From assembly GCF_000364705.1 (NCBI RefSeq), contig NZ_AQOH01000008.1, forward strand, positions 1 through 64,000: 64,000 nucleotides of DNA, in the 5' to 3' direction. The DNA comes from Pseudomonas fuscovaginae SE-1 (GTDB lineage: Bacteria > Pseudomonadota > Gammaproteobacteria > Pseudomonadales > Pseudomonadaceae). Position 1 is the stretch's first letter, and every line of letters starts with the position of its first letter. Below are positions 47,667-56,551 of this stretch, in pieces. A program made the position numbers and the translations under genes. The notes below the pieces were generated by a model. That model was not told the DNA's origin and did not search any database. It was given only the letters and a program-made list of their open reading frames with translations.

Positions 47667-48401
47667 ATGCGCAACGCGCTAGCCCTCCCGCTGTTCGCCC
47701 TCCTGCTTGGCGGTTGCGCCAGCGATCCCGCCAAATATGACGTCAGCGGTACCTGGATCAACCAGGCGGCCATCGATGCGGCCGTGAAACAGGGCAGCCT
47801 GCGCGAAGCCCTGGCGGCCTATGGGCCGAACCTGGAGTGGAGCGTCGACACACGCACCGGCCAGGCCAAGTACAGCAATGGTTTCGAGCGCCCCGAAGGG
47901 CACGTGCGGGCAGACGGCAAGCAATGGCACGTCGACTTCTACGGCAGCGCCGGTACCTCCCTGGCCCGCGACGGCAAGACATTGATCCAGGGCGCCAGCG
48001 ATTCCGAGCCCGAGCAGCCGTTCGTTCGTGCCCAGACCGAACTGCCGGCCAACGCGCCGGTCGGGGCCAGCTTCGAGCAGGCGCTGTATTCGGCGTTCAT
48101 GGGTGGCGACTGGAAAATCGTCAGCGGCCCGGGCGAAGGCGGCACGGTGAAATTCCTCCCGGACGGACGCCTCGAAGGCCTGCCGGGCGTCGACCGCTAT
48201 GCACTGTGCCTGGCGGGTGACTGCGCCTCGATGAGCGGTGAGAACGACAGCATCTGGCTGCAACAGGGCGAACGTGGCAATGCCTGGATCTTCGTCCGCA
48301 AGGGCAAGCAACTGGAGATTTTCCAGGCGCTGAACTCGGCACAGGCCGACGAACAGCCGCAGCTTTATCCCGGCAATCGCCAGTGGCTACTGGAGAAGTA
48401 A
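47667..48401 (+). CDS. Hypothetical lipoprotein
   Basis: 244 residues from the ATG at 47667. The lipobox LFALLLGGCAS puts the lipidated cysteine at residue 16. The rest is soluble and beta-rich with no recognised motif; YDVSGTWINQAAIDAAVKQG follows the lipobox, and a repeated pattern of W/G positions resembles lipocalin-like or META-type envelope proteins only weakly. It lies 73 bp after ridA and may be co-transcribed. Confidence 0.8.
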   Translation: MRNALALPLFALLLGGCASDPAKYDVSGTWINQAAIDAAVKQGSLREALAAYGPNLEWSVDTRTGQAKYSNGFERPEGHVRADGKQWHVDFYGSAGTSLARDGKTLIQGASDSEPEQPFVRAQTELPANAPVGASFEQALYSAFMGGDWKIVSGPGEGGTVKFLPDGRLEGLPGVDRYALCLAGDCASMSGENDSIWLQQGERGNAWIFVRKGKQLEIFQALNSAQADEQPQLYPGNRQWLLEK

Positions 48402-48412
48402 CCACACCAATC

Positions 48413-48480
48413 CTGTAGGAGAGTCCATGGCATGGGGCAAGACTTGCTGCCCCATTCGCGGGCAAGCCTCGCTCCTACAG
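48413..48480. repeat. REP doublet (GGGCAAGCC family)
   Basis: CTGTAGGAG at the left and CTCCTACAG at the right bound a hairpin containing ATGGGGCAAGACTTGCTGCCCCAT and CGCGGGCAAGCC. Related to 4816-4889. Confidence 0.75.
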
Positions 48481-48493
48481 GGCACGCCCCGTA

Positions 48494-48560
48494 TGTGGGA
48501 GCCGACTTGCTGGCGATCCGCCGGAGGCGGCCTTCCAGCAGAATCCCGACCGCTCCCACA
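48494..48560. repeat. REP element (GCTTGCTGGCGATCCGCC family)
   Basis: TGTGGGAGCCGACTTGCTGG and GACCGCTCCCACA flank an inner CCGGAGGCGGCC and CCAGCAGAATC. It lies directly beside a different REP type, giving two families back to back between convergent genes. Confidence 0.75.
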
Positions 48561-48569
48561 GCTCGCCTC

Positions 48570-49427
48570 TCAGCAGCGCCCTTCGAGAATCGCCGCATAC
48601 CCCTCGCGGTAACTGGGATAGCGCGGCACCCAGCCCAGCGCCCGGGCCCGGGCGTTGCTGCAGCGCTTGCTGCCGGTGCGCCGCACGCTGGCCTCGGCAT
48701 CCCACTCGGTGACCCCGAGGTACTCACGCAACCAGGTCACCACCTCGGCCAGCGGAGCCGGCGCATCATCGACGCCGATATAGCAGTCGTCCAGCACCCT
48801 GCCCGCCCGATCAGCCTCCAGCAGAAATGCCAGCAACCCGGCTGCATCGTCGGCATGAATGCGATTGCCGTACAGCGGCGGCTCGACCGCCACCCGATAA
48901 CCCCGGCGCACCTGGGTCAACAGCCACTCGCGACCCGGCCCGTAGATCCCGGTCAGGCGCACCCGGGTCGCCGCAATGCCACTGTCGAGCGCCAGTCGCT
49001 CGGCCTCAAGCATCAACCGCCCGGAATAGCCCTCGGCTTCGGTCGCCGACGCTTCATCCACCCACTCGCCCTGCTGCTGCACGTAGACGCTGCTGCTGGA
49101 GACAAACAACAGTCGCCGCGGCCGCTGCCCGGATTCCCCGAGCCAGCCCAGCACATGCCGCAGACCGTCGACATAGGCCGCCCGATAACCGGCCTCGTCA
49201 TGGTCGGTCGCCGCCGCGCAATACACCACATAGTCCAGCGGCCCCGTCGGCCAGCCCGCCGGGCGCTGCGCGCTGAACAGATCGCCCGCCACCCCCCGCA
49301 CGCCCTCCGGCAGACGGGAAATCGAGCGACGCAGACCGTAGGCCTGCCAACCCTGGCCCAGCAATTGGCTGGCCAGGCGAGAACCGACATCGCCGCAGCC
49401 GGCAATCAGAACAGAAGGAGCGGACAT
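48570..49427 (-). CDS. NAD(P)-binding SDR/epimerase-type protein
   Basis: 285 residues. It starts MSAPSVLIAGCGDVGSRLAS, an atypical Rossmann glycine motif (GCGDVGSR), followed by LLFVSSSSVYVQQQGEWVDE, RVRLTGIYGPGRE and GNRIHADDAAGLLAFLLEAD as in extended SDR proteins. The usual YxxxK catalytic pair is not evident (the position reads YSGRLMLEAE), so catalysis is uncertain and it may bind NAD(P) in a different role. Substrate unknown. Confidence 0.85.
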   Translation of the reverse strand: MSAPSVLIAGCGDVGSRLASQLLGQGWQAYGLRRSISRLPEGVRGVAGDLFSAQRPAGWPTGPLDYVVYCAAATDHDEAGYRAAYVDGLRHVLGWLGESGQRPRRLLFVSSSSVYVQQQGEWVDEASATEAEGYSGRLMLEAERLALDSGIAATRVRLTGIYGPGREWLLTQVRRGYRVAVEPPLYGNRIHADDAAGLLAFLLEADRAGRVLDDCYIGVDDAPAPLAEVVTWLREYLGVTEWDAEASVRRTGSKRCSNARARALGWVPRYPSYREGYAAILEGRC

Positions 49428-49521
49428 CGGAAACCTCCACGCAAAGGGGCACAGCCTAGCGTCAGGAATGGACGAACGGCCAGCAATCGAAGAAAAAAAG
49501 ATACTCTATTACTTTTGTTAA

Positions 49522-49544
49522 CAAGAATTACTTGCAATAATGAT
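49522..49544. promoter_or_regulatory. Possible Fur box upstream of exbB
   Basis: CAAGAATTACTTGCAATAATGA in an AT-rich stretch has partial similarity to the Fur consensus GATAATGATAATCATTATC. exbB-exbD-tonB operons in Pseudomonas are commonly iron-regulated. The match is imperfect and unscored. Confidence 0.3.
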
Positions 49545-49617
49545 CAACCATTTGTTCTCGGCCCAACGAGGCCTGGAAGGACAAGACCCACTTCTACTTC
49601 GCTCAGGTCCGGCCAGC

Positions 49618-50613
49618 ATGACAAGCATTCACTCCTCCGCCTCGCCAACCCAGTTCCACAGCCCGTCGCGCGCCTGGCGCTCGGTGGCAGCGGTGCTGTT
49701 CAGCCTGTTGCTGGCCCCGACCGCCGCATTCGCCGATGAGCCGGCCAACCATACCGCGCCGGCTGCCACCGCCGCCGCGCCAACTGCCCCGGCCGCGACC
49801 TCGCCTGCCGTGACGCCGGTCGCCACCGAACAGGCTCCGGTAGAAAACGCCGCGCCAGCCGACACCTCCGCAGCCGACGCACCGCCAGCCGAAGGCAACA
49901 GCCTGGGCATGTCCCACGACCTGTCCCCGTGGGGCATGTACCAGAACGCCGACATCATCGTGAAGCTGGTGATGATCGGCCTGGCCATCGCCTCGATCAT
50001 CACCTGGACCATCTGGATCGCCAAGGGCTTCGAACTGCTGGGCGCCAAGCGTCGCCTGCGTGGTGAAATCGCCAACCTGAAGAAAGCCGTCACCCTCAAG
50101 GACGCCAGCGCCACCGCCGGCAAGGAAGGCACCCTGGCCAACCTGCTGGTGCACGACGCCCTCGAGGAAATGCGTCTGTCGGCCAACAGCCGCGAGAAGG
50201 AAGGCATCAAGGAACGCGTCAGCTTCCGCCTGGAGCGTCTGGTGGCCGCCTGTGGCCGCAACATGAGCAGTGGTACCGGCGTACTGGCCACTATCGGCTC
50301 CACCGCACCGTTCGTCGGTCTGTTCGGTACCGTCTGGGGCATCATGAACAGCTTCATCGGCATCGCCAAGACCCAGACCACCAATCTCGCCGTGGTAGCC
50401 CCGGGTATCGCCGAAGCCCTGCTGGCGACCGCCCTCGGCCTGGTTGCCGCGATTCCGGCGGTGGTGATCTACAACGTGTTCGCCCGCTCCATCGCCGGCT
50501 ACAAGGCCCAGGTCTCCGACGCTTCGGCCCAGGTCCTGCTGCTGGTCAGCCGCGACCTCGACCACCAGCCGGCCGAGCGCGGTACCCAACCGCACATGGT
50601 CAAGGTAGGTTAA
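49618..50613 (+). CDS. exbB: TonB-system proton channel subunit ExbB (long form)
   Basis: 331 residues from the ATG at 49618. A signal-like segment (VAAVLFSLLLAPTAAFADEP) is followed by an Ala/Pro/Thr-rich periplasmic stretch (~40-100), an extension typical of the Pseudomonas ExbB absent from E. coli. The MotA/TolQ/ExbB core starts near 115: MYQNADIIVKLVMIGLAIAS, TGVLATIGSTAPFVGLFGTV, GIAEALLATALGLVAAIPAV. With ExbD it uses the proton gradient to energise TonB. Confidence 0.95.
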   Translation: MTSIHSSASPTQFHSPSRAWRSVAAVLFSLLLAPTAAFADEPANHTAPAATAAAPTAPAATSPAVTPVATEQAPVENAAPADTSAADAPPAEGNSLGMSHDLSPWGMYQNADIIVKLVMIGLAIASIITWTIWIAKGFELLGAKRRLRGEIANLKKAVTLKDASATAGKEGTLANLLVHDALEEMRLSANSREKEGIKERVSFRLERLVAACGRNMSSGTGVLATIGSTAPFVGLFGTVWGIMNSFIGIAKTQTTNLAVVAPGIAEALLATALGLVAAIPAVVIYNVFARSIAGYKAQVSDASAQVLLLVSRDLDHQPAERGTQPHMVKVG

Positions 50614-50619
50614 TCCGCC

Positions 50620-51048
50620 ATGGGTCTGCATTTGAAGGAAGGCACGGACGACGATCTGTCCGAGAACCACGAAATCAACGTCACACCGTTCATCGACGTG
50701 ATGCTGGTGCTGCTGATCATCTTCATGGTCGCGGCGCCCCTGGCCACCGTGGACATCAAGGTCGACCTGCCCGCCTCGACGGCCAAGCCGTCGCCGCGTC
50801 CGGAGAAACCGGTGTTCCTCAGCGTCAAGGCCGACCAGAAGCTGTTCCTCGGCGAGGAAGAGGTCAAGGCCGAGTCGCTGGGCCCGGCGCTGGATGCCAA
50901 GACTCACGGCAAGAAAGACACCACCATCTTCTTCCAGGCCGACAAGGGTGTGGACTACGGTGACCTGATGCACGTCATGGACGCGCTGCGTGCTGCCGGT
51001 TACCTGAAGGTCGGCCTGGTCGGACTTGAGACGGCAGCCAAGAAATGA
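50620..51048 (+). CDS. exbD: TonB-system subunit ExbD
   Basis: 142 residues. One N-terminal membrane helix follows NHEINVTPFIDVMLVLLIIF, which includes the essential proton-path aspartate in PFIDVMLV. The periplasmic part ends GYLKVGLVGLETAAKK. It is six bases after exbB and overlaps tonB by ATGA, so the three genes form one operon. Confidence 0.96.
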   Translation: MGLHLKEGTDDDLSENHEINVTPFIDVMLVLLIIFMVAAPLATVDIKVDLPASTAKPSPRPEKPVFLSVKADQKLFLGEEEVKAESLGPALDAKTHGKKDTTIFFQADKGVDYGDLMHVMDALRAAGYLKVGLVGLETAAKK

Positions 51049-51797
51049 TCACGACGCGCCACAAACTGACGCGTTACGGCGGTAGCCTGGCCCTGGTGCT
51101 GGGTGTGCATGCGGTGGCGATTCTCGCCGCCCTGAACTGGTCGGTGTCCAAGCCGGTCGAACTGCCGCCGCAGGCGATGATGATCGAGCTGGCCCCGCTG
51201 CCGCCGGCGCCACCACCACCGGCTCCGCCCAAGGTGGTGACCCCGCCGAAGCCGCCGGAGCCAGAGGAAGAACTGCCGCTGCCGAAGCTCGCCGAAGCGC
51301 CGAAACCGGCGATTTCGGTACCCAAGCCGGTCAAGCCCAAACCCAAGCCACAGCCGCCCAAGCCGGAAGTGAAGAAGGAACCGGAGAAGGAAAAGCCCAA
51401 GGAAGAGGAAAAACCTTCCGAGGAACCGCCGACCACCCGCCCACCGGAGAAATCCGCGGCGCCGGCACCCGGCCCATCGCCCCAGCAGCTCGCCGCCAAG
51501 GCCAGTTGGGAAGGCACCCTGCTGGCGCACCTGGGCAAGTACAAGAAGTACCCGCCTGCCGCCCAGTCGCGCGGCAAGGAGGGCCTGAACCGTCTGCGCT
51601 TCGTCGTCGACGCCGAAGGCAAGGTGCTTTCGTACGAACTGGTGGGTCGCTCGGGTAACGCCGATCTCGACCGGGCCACCCTGGAAATGATCCGTCGAGC
51701 CCAGCCGCTACCCAAGCCGCCGGCCGACATGCTGACCAACGGCAGCATCGAGATCGTTGCGCCCTTCGTCTACTCGATCGACAAGCGCAACCGCTAG
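51045..51797 (+). CDS. tonB: Energy transducer TonB
   Basis: 250 residues. An N-terminal membrane anchor (GSLALVLGVHAVAILAALNW) is followed by a long proline/lysine/glutamate-rich spacer (~45-150; PPAPPPPAPPKVVTPPKPP) and a C-terminal TonB domain with YPPAAQSRGKEGLNRLRFVV and LDRATLEMIRRAQPLPKPPA. It couples ExbBD energy to outer-membrane siderophore and vitamin B12 receptors. Operon ends at a terminator. Confidence 0.95.
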   Translation: MITTRHKLTRYGGSLALVLGVHAVAILAALNWSVSKPVELPPQAMMIELAPLPPAPPPPAPPKVVTPPKPPEPEEELPLPKLAEAPKPAISVPKPVKPKPKPQPPKPEVKKEPEKEKPKEEEKPSEEPPTTRPPEKSAAPAPGPSPQQLAAKASWEGTLLAHLGKYKKYPPAAQSRGKEGLNRLRFVVDAEGKVLSYELVGRSGNADLDRATLEMIRRAQPLPKPPADMLTNGSIEIVAPFVYSIDKRNR

Positions 51798-51806
51798 CCC
51801 TACCCG

Positions 51807-51838
51807 AATCCCACGCCATGCGTGGGATTCTTTCTTTC
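51807..51838 (+). terminator. Intrinsic terminator of exbBD-tonB
   Basis: AATCCCACG-CCATG-CGTGGGATT is a 9-bp stem followed by CTTTCTTT, starting 9 bp after the tonB stop. Confidence 0.85.
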
Positions 51839-51905
51839 ACAACGAGAGAAATGGCCGTTACTTTTCCAGAAGCCTATCTGACCACCGGAGAAGTCTAATT
51901 GGCCC

Positions 51906-51937
51906 TTGTGGGAGCACCGCCCGGCCGTCTCCCACAA
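51906..51937. repeat. Short inverted repeat related to the 710-820 REP flank
   Basis: TTGTGGGAG and CTCCCACAA are inverted around CACCGCCCGGCCGT. The reverse complement matches the left flank of the REPIN at 710-820, so it looks like an isolated fragment of the same family, placed in the tonB-oxyR gap. Confidence 0.6.
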
Positions 51938-52042
51938 CATCGCGTCGAGATTGACAACGATCTTCACCAAACCTTCACCTGATAACGTGCGTCTATCGAT
52001 TGCAGCCGTTATGCTTGGTTGGCAACTTCATGGACGCCCGCT

Positions 52043-52963
52043 ATGACCCTGACAGAACTACGCTACATCGTTACCCTCGCCCAAGAGCAACACTTCGGCC
52101 ACGCGGCCGAGCGCTGCCATGTCAGCCAGCCGACCCTGTCAGTGGGTGTGAAGAAACTGGAAGACGAACTGGGCGTGCTGATTTTCGAGCGCAGCAAGAG
52201 CGCCGTGCGCCTGACCCCGGTTGGCGAAAGCATCGTCGCCCAGGCGCAGAAGGTCCTGGAGCAGGCCCAGGGCATCCGTGAACTGGCCCAGGCCGGCAAG
52301 AACCAACTGACCGCGCCGCTGAAAGTCGGTGCGATCTATACCGTCGGCCCGTATCTGTTCCCGCACCTGATCCCGCAACTGCACCGGGTCGCGCCGCAGA
52401 TGCCGTTGTATATCGAGGAAAACTTCACCCACGTGCTGCGCGACAAGCTGCGCAACGGCGAGCTGGACGCGGTGATCATCGCACTGCCGTTCAACGAGGC
52501 CGACGTGCTGACCCTGCCGCTGTACGACGAACCGTTCTACGTGCTCATGCCGGCCTCGCACCCCTGGACCCGCAAGGAAACCATCGACAGCGCCCTGCTC
52601 AACGACAAGAGCCTGCTGCTGCTGGGCGAAGGCCACTGCTTCCGTGACCAGGTCCTCGAAGCCTGCCCAACCCTGGGCAAGGGCGCCGAGGCCTCCAAGC
52701 ACACCACGGTCGAGTCCAGCTCGCTGGAGACCATCCGCCACATGGTCGCCTCGGGCCTTGGCGTGTCGGTACTGCCGTTGTCGGCCGTGGACAGCCACCA
52801 CTATGCGCCCGGTGTCATCGAGGTGCGTCCACTGACGCCACCGACTCCGTTCCGCACCGTGGCCATCGCCTGGCGCGCCAGTTTCCCGCGGCCCAAGGCG
52901 ATCGAGATCCTCGCCGATTCGATCCGCCTGTGCTCGGTGGCCAAGCCACCCGTTGCGAGCTGA
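52043..52963 (+). CDS. oxyR: Hydrogen peroxide-sensing LysR regulator OxyR
   Basis: 306 residues from the ATG at 52043 (MTLTELRYIVTLAQEQHFGH), which places the redox cysteines at C199 and C208 (GHCFRDQVLEAC), exactly the E. coli numbering. The N-terminal LysR helix-turn-helix contains RCHVSQPTLSVGVKKLEDEL. Peroxide forms the C199-C208 disulfide and OxyR activates catalase and peroxiredoxin genes. recG starts five bases after its stop, the conserved Pseudomonas oxyR-recG operon. Confidence 0.97.
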   Translation: MTLTELRYIVTLAQEQHFGHAAERCHVSQPTLSVGVKKLEDELGVLIFERSKSAVRLTPVGESIVAQAQKVLEQAQGIRELAQAGKNQLTAPLKVGAIYTVGPYLFPHLIPQLHRVAPQMPLYIEENFTHVLRDKLRNGELDAVIIALPFNEADVLTLPLYDEPFYVLMPASHPWTRKETIDSALLNDKSLLLLGEGHCFRDQVLEACPTLGKGAEASKHTTVESSSLETIRHMVASGLGVSVLPLSAVDSHHYAPGVIEVRPLTPPTPFRTVAIAWRASFPRPKAIEILADSIRLCSVAKPPVAS

Positions 52964-52968
52964 ATGCC

Positions 52969-55044
52969 GTGACCGAGCTGTCGCAGGTGTCCGTCACGGC
53001 CCTCAAGGGGGTCGGCGAAGCCATGGCCGAGAAGCTGGCCAGGGTCGGCCTGGAGACCATCCAGGACGTCCTGTTCCACCTGCCACTGCGCTACCAGGAC
53101 CGCACCCGCGTGGTTCCCATCGGTGCCCTGCGCCCCGGCCAGGACGCGGTGATCGAGGGTGTGGTCAGCGGCGCCGACGTGGTCATGGGCAAGCGCCGCA
53201 GCCTGCTGGTGCGCCTCAACGACGGCACCGGCAGCCTGAGCCTGCGTTTCTACCACTTCAGCAATGCCCAGAAGGAAGGCCTCAAGCGCGGCACCCATGT
53301 GCGCTGCTACGGTGAAGCCCGCCCCGGTGCCTCGGGGCTGGAAATCTACCACCCGGAATACCGCGCACTGACCGGCGATGAACCGCCGCCGGTGGACCAG
53401 ACCCTGACGCCGATCTACCCGCTGACCGAAGGCCTGACCCAGCAACGCCTGCGCCTGCTGAGCCAGCAGAGCCTGGCCATGCTCGGCCCGCGCAGCCTGC
53501 CGGACTGGCTGCCGCGCGAACTGGCCAGCGACTATCAACTGGCACCGCTGGACGATGCGATCCGCTACCTGCACCAGCCGCCGGCCGATGCCGACGTCGA
53601 GGAGTTGGCCCTCGGTCATCACTGGGCCCAGCATCGTCTGGCCTTTGAAGAGCTGCTCACCCACCAGCTGTCCCAGCAGCGCCTGCGCGAAAGCCTGCGG
53701 GCCCTGCGCGCCCCGGCGCTGCCGAAAGCGCGCAAGCTGCCCGCGCAGTTTCTCGCCAACCTTGGCTTCCCGCCGACCGGTGCCCAGCAGCGGGTCGGCA
53801 ACGAGGTCGCCTACGACCTCAGCCAGCCCGAGCCGATGCTGCGACTGATCCAGGGTGATGTCGGCGCGGGCAAGACCGTGGTCGCCGCCCTGGCAGCCCT
53901 GCAGGCCCTGGAAGCCGGCTACCAGGTGGCGCTGATGGCGCCGACCGAGATTCTCGCCGAGCAGCATTTCATCAACTTCCAGCGCTGGCTGACTCCGCTG
54001 GGTATCGAAACCGCCTGGCTGGCCGGCAAACTCAAGGGCAAGGCCCGCACCAACGCCCTGGAACAGATCGCGGGCGGCACGCCGATGGTGGTCGGCACCC
54101 ACGCACTGTTCCAGGACGAAGTGCGGTTCAAGAACCTGGCCCTGGTGATCATCGACGAGCAGCACCGTTTCGGCGTGCAGCAGCGCCTGGCCCTGCGCCA
54201 GAAAGGCGTTGGCGGGCAGATGTGCCCGCACCAGTTGATCATGACCGCCACACCGATCCCACGCACCCTGGCGATGAGCGCCTACGCCGATCTCGACACC
54301 TCGATCCTCGACGAACTGCCACCCGGCCGGACCCCGGTGAACACCGTGCTGGTCGCCGACAGCCGGCGCTTCGAGGTGGTCGAACGGGTCCGCGCCGCCT
54401 GTGCCGAAGGCCGCCAGGCCTACTGGGTGTGCACGCTGATCGAGGAGTCAGAGGAACTGACCTGCCAGGCGGCCGAAACCACCTTCGAGGAACTGACCGC
54501 CGCCCTCGGCGAGCTGCGGGTCGGGCTGATCCACGGGCGCATGAAAGCGGCGGAAAAAGCCGCGGTGATGGCCGAGTTCAAGGTCGGCAACCTGCAGCTG
54601 CTGGTCGCCACCACGGTGATCGAAGTCGGCGTCGACGTACCGAATGCCAGCCTGATGATCATCGAGAACCCCGAACGCCTGGGCCTGGCGCAATTGCACC
54701 AGTTGCGCGGCCGGGTCGGTCGCGGCAGCGCCGTCAGCCATTGCGTGATGCTCTATCACCCACCGCTGTCGCAGATCGGTCGCCAGCGCCTGGGCATCAT
54801 GCGCGAGACCAACGACGGCTTCATCATCGCCGAAAAGGACCTGGAACTGCGCGGTCCCGGCGAAATGCTCGGCACCCGCCAGACCGGCCTGCTGCAATTC
54901 AAGGTCGCCGACCTGATGCGCGACGCCGACCTGCTCCCGGCCGTGCGCGATGCGGCCCAGGCCTTGCTGGCACGCTGGCCGCAACACGTCAGCCCGCTGC
55001 TGGAACGCTGGCTGCGTCACGGCCAGCAATACGGCCAAGTGTGA
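52969..55044 (+). CDS. recG: ATP-dependent DNA helicase RecG
   Basis: 691 residues from GTG at 52969, the normal RecG length. The wedge domain (OB fold) occupies ~1-200 (LRFYHFSNAQKEGLKRGTHV). The motor has Walker A QGDVGAGKTVVAALAAL, Walker B-type box LVIIDEQHRFGVQQ, MTATPIPRTLAM, TTVIEVGVDVPNASLM and QLRGRVGRG. The C-terminal GFIIAEKDLELRGPGEML is the TRG region. It remodels stalled forks and Holliday junctions. Downstream of and probably transcribed with oxyR. Confidence 0.97.
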   Translation: MTELSQVSVTALKGVGEAMAEKLARVGLETIQDVLFHLPLRYQDRTRVVPIGALRPGQDAVIEGVVSGADVVMGKRRSLLVRLNDGTGSLSLRFYHFSNAQKEGLKRGTHVRCYGEARPGASGLEIYHPEYRALTGDEPPPVDQTLTPIYPLTEGLTQQRLRLLSQQSLAMLGPRSLPDWLPRELASDYQLAPLDDAIRYLHQPPADADVEELALGHHWAQHRLAFEELLTHQLSQQRLRESLRALRAPALPKARKLPAQFLANLGFPPTGAQQRVGNEVAYDLSQPEPMLRLIQGDVGAGKTVVAALAALQALEAGYQVALMAPTEILAEQHFINFQRWLTPLGIETAWLAGKLKGKARTNALEQIAGGTPMVVGTHALFQDEVRFKNLALVIIDEQHRFGVQQRLALRQKGVGGQMCPHQLIMTATPIPRTLAMSAYADLDTSILDELPPGRTPVNTVLVADSRRFEVVERVRAACAEGRQAYWVCTLIEESEELTCQAAETTFEELTAALGELRVGLIHGRMKAAEKAAVMAEFKVGNLQLLVATTVIEVGVDVPNASLMIIENPERLGLAQLHQLRGRVGRGSAVSHCVMLYHPPLSQIGRQRLGIMRETNDGFIIAEKDLELRGPGEMLGTRQTGLLQFKVADLMRDADLLPAVRDAAQALLARWPQHVSPLLERWLRHGQQYGQV

Positions 55045-55122
55045 TAGACCTCACAATTCGTGGACCTATGACCGGGACAAGCTGGTTATACTGCTGAAAT
55101 TGTAGGAAGCCGGATACAGGCC

Positions 55123-56523
55123 ATGACTGAAGTTGCCCTCATCGATGCAACCCCGCACACCCCGTCCGTGGTTCGCATGCTGCTCGACAAGCTCGCCATC
55201 AACTACCGCGAAGTCACCGACTCTCCAAGTCTGCCCGCGGCGCGCAAGGTTCAGGCGGTGCTGCTCGATGACGCAGTTGGTGCGCTCATGGTCCTGTTCC
55301 CGCAGAACCAGCTGCTCGACCTCAACCGCCTGGCCGAACTCACCGGTCGGCGCCTGACGGCCGTCTCGACCGAACGCCTGGAGCGCATGCTCGGCAAGCA
55401 CAGCCTGCACCTGTTGCCCGGCCTGCCGGCACTGACCAGTTCGCCCTGCCTGTACGAAGAGCAGCTGCTGCGCGAGCCGAGCCTGCTGATCAACTCCGGC
55501 GAGACCGGCCTGCTGCTGGAAATCGCCACCGAAGACTTCAAGAGCATGCTCACCAAGGCCAGCGCCGCCAGCTTCGGCGAAGGCGTGGGCAACATCCGTC
55601 CGAACCTCGATCGTCCGGACGACGACCGCAAGGAAATCACCCAGGCGGTCCAGGTGTTCACCGCCCGGCGCATCCAGCAGCGCCTGGAAGCGACCATCGA
55701 GATTCCCCCGCTGGCGGAAACCGCGCAGAAGATCATCAAGCTGCGGGTCGATCCCGACGCGACCATCGACGACATCACCGGCGTGGTCGAGACCGACCCG
55801 GCCCTGGCCGCACAGGTGGTGAGCTGGGCGGCCTCGCCGTATTACGCCTCGCCGGGCAAGATCCGTTCAGTGGAAGACGCCATCGTGCGGGTGCTGGGTT
55901 TCGACCTGGTGATCAACCTGGCCCTGGGCCTCGCCCTGGGCAAGACCCTGAGCCTGCCCAAGGACCAGCCACAGCACAGCACCCCCTACTGGCAGCAATC
56001 GATCTACACCGCCGCGGTGATCGAGGGCCTGACCCGCGCCATGCCGCGCGCCCAGCGCCCGGAAGCCGGCCTGACCTACCTGGCCGGCCTGCTGCACAAT
56101 TTCGGCTACCTGCTGCTGGCCCACGTGTTCCCGCCGCATTTCTCGCTGATCTGCCGGCACCTGGAGGTCAACCCGCACCTGTGCCACAGCTATGTCGAGC
56201 AGCACCTGCTGGGCATCAGCCGCGAGCAGATCGGTGCCTGGCTGATGCGCTACTGGGACATGCCGGATGAGCTGGCCACCGCGCTGCGTTTCCAGCACGA
56301 CCCGCACTATGACGGCATCTATGCCGAGTACCCGAACCTGGTGTGCCTGGCGGTACGCCTGCTACGCAGCCGTAACATCGGTTCCGGGCCGGACGAAGAG
56401 ATCCCCGACGCCCTGCTCGACCGCCTGGGCCTGAGCCGCGACAAGGCCGAGGACGTGGTGAACAAGGTGCTCGAGGCTGAAGTGCTGCTGCGCGAGCTGG
56501 CTTCGCAGTTCAGCCAACACTGA
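55123..56523 (+). CDS. HDOD domain protein with YbaK/prolyl-tRNA-deacylase-like N terminus
   Basis: 466 residues. The N-terminal ~150 residues resemble the aminoacyl-tRNA deacylase (YbaK) fold (VVRMLLDKLAINYREVTDSP, VQAVLLDDAVGALMVLFPQN). Residues ~195-400 are an HDOD domain with IPPLAETAQKIIKLRVDPDA, SWAASPYYASPGKIRSVEDA, LGFDLVINLALGLALGK and LLHNFGYLLLAHVFP. HDOD domains lack an intact HD catalytic site and are signalling scaffolds. The YbaK-HDOD fusion is known in Pseudomonas, but its target is not established. Confidence 0.88.
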   Translation: MTEVALIDATPHTPSVVRMLLDKLAINYREVTDSPSLPAARKVQAVLLDDAVGALMVLFPQNQLLDLNRLAELTGRRLTAVSTERLERMLGKHSLHLLPGLPALTSSPCLYEEQLLREPSLLINSGETGLLLEIATEDFKSMLTKASAASFGEGVGNIRPNLDRPDDDRKEITQAVQVFTARRIQQRLEATIEIPPLAETAQKIIKLRVDPDATIDDITGVVETDPALAAQVVSWAASPYYASPGKIRSVEDAIVRVLGFDLVINLALGLALGKTLSLPKDQPQHSTPYWQQSIYTAAVIEGLTRAMPRAQRPEAGLTYLAGLLHNFGYLLLAHVFPPHFSLICRHLEVNPHLCHSYVEQHLLGISREQIGAWLMRYWDMPDELATALRFQHDPHYDGIYAEYPNLVCLAVRLLRSRNIGSGPDEEIPDALLDRLGLSRDKAEDVVNKVLEAEVLLRELASQFSQH

Positions 56524-56551
56524 GCTTCCGACGACTGTAGGACCCGGATAC

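Noticed and set aside
51852..51899. 15-codon open frame after tonB with a GAGAG upstream
   Set aside because: Too short to support from sequence, and it sits between a terminator and a repeat.
52930..52968. Longer N terminus for RecG overlapping the oxyR end
   Set aside because: The GTG at 52969 gives the family's usual N terminus and length; the extra residues duplicate oxyR codons.
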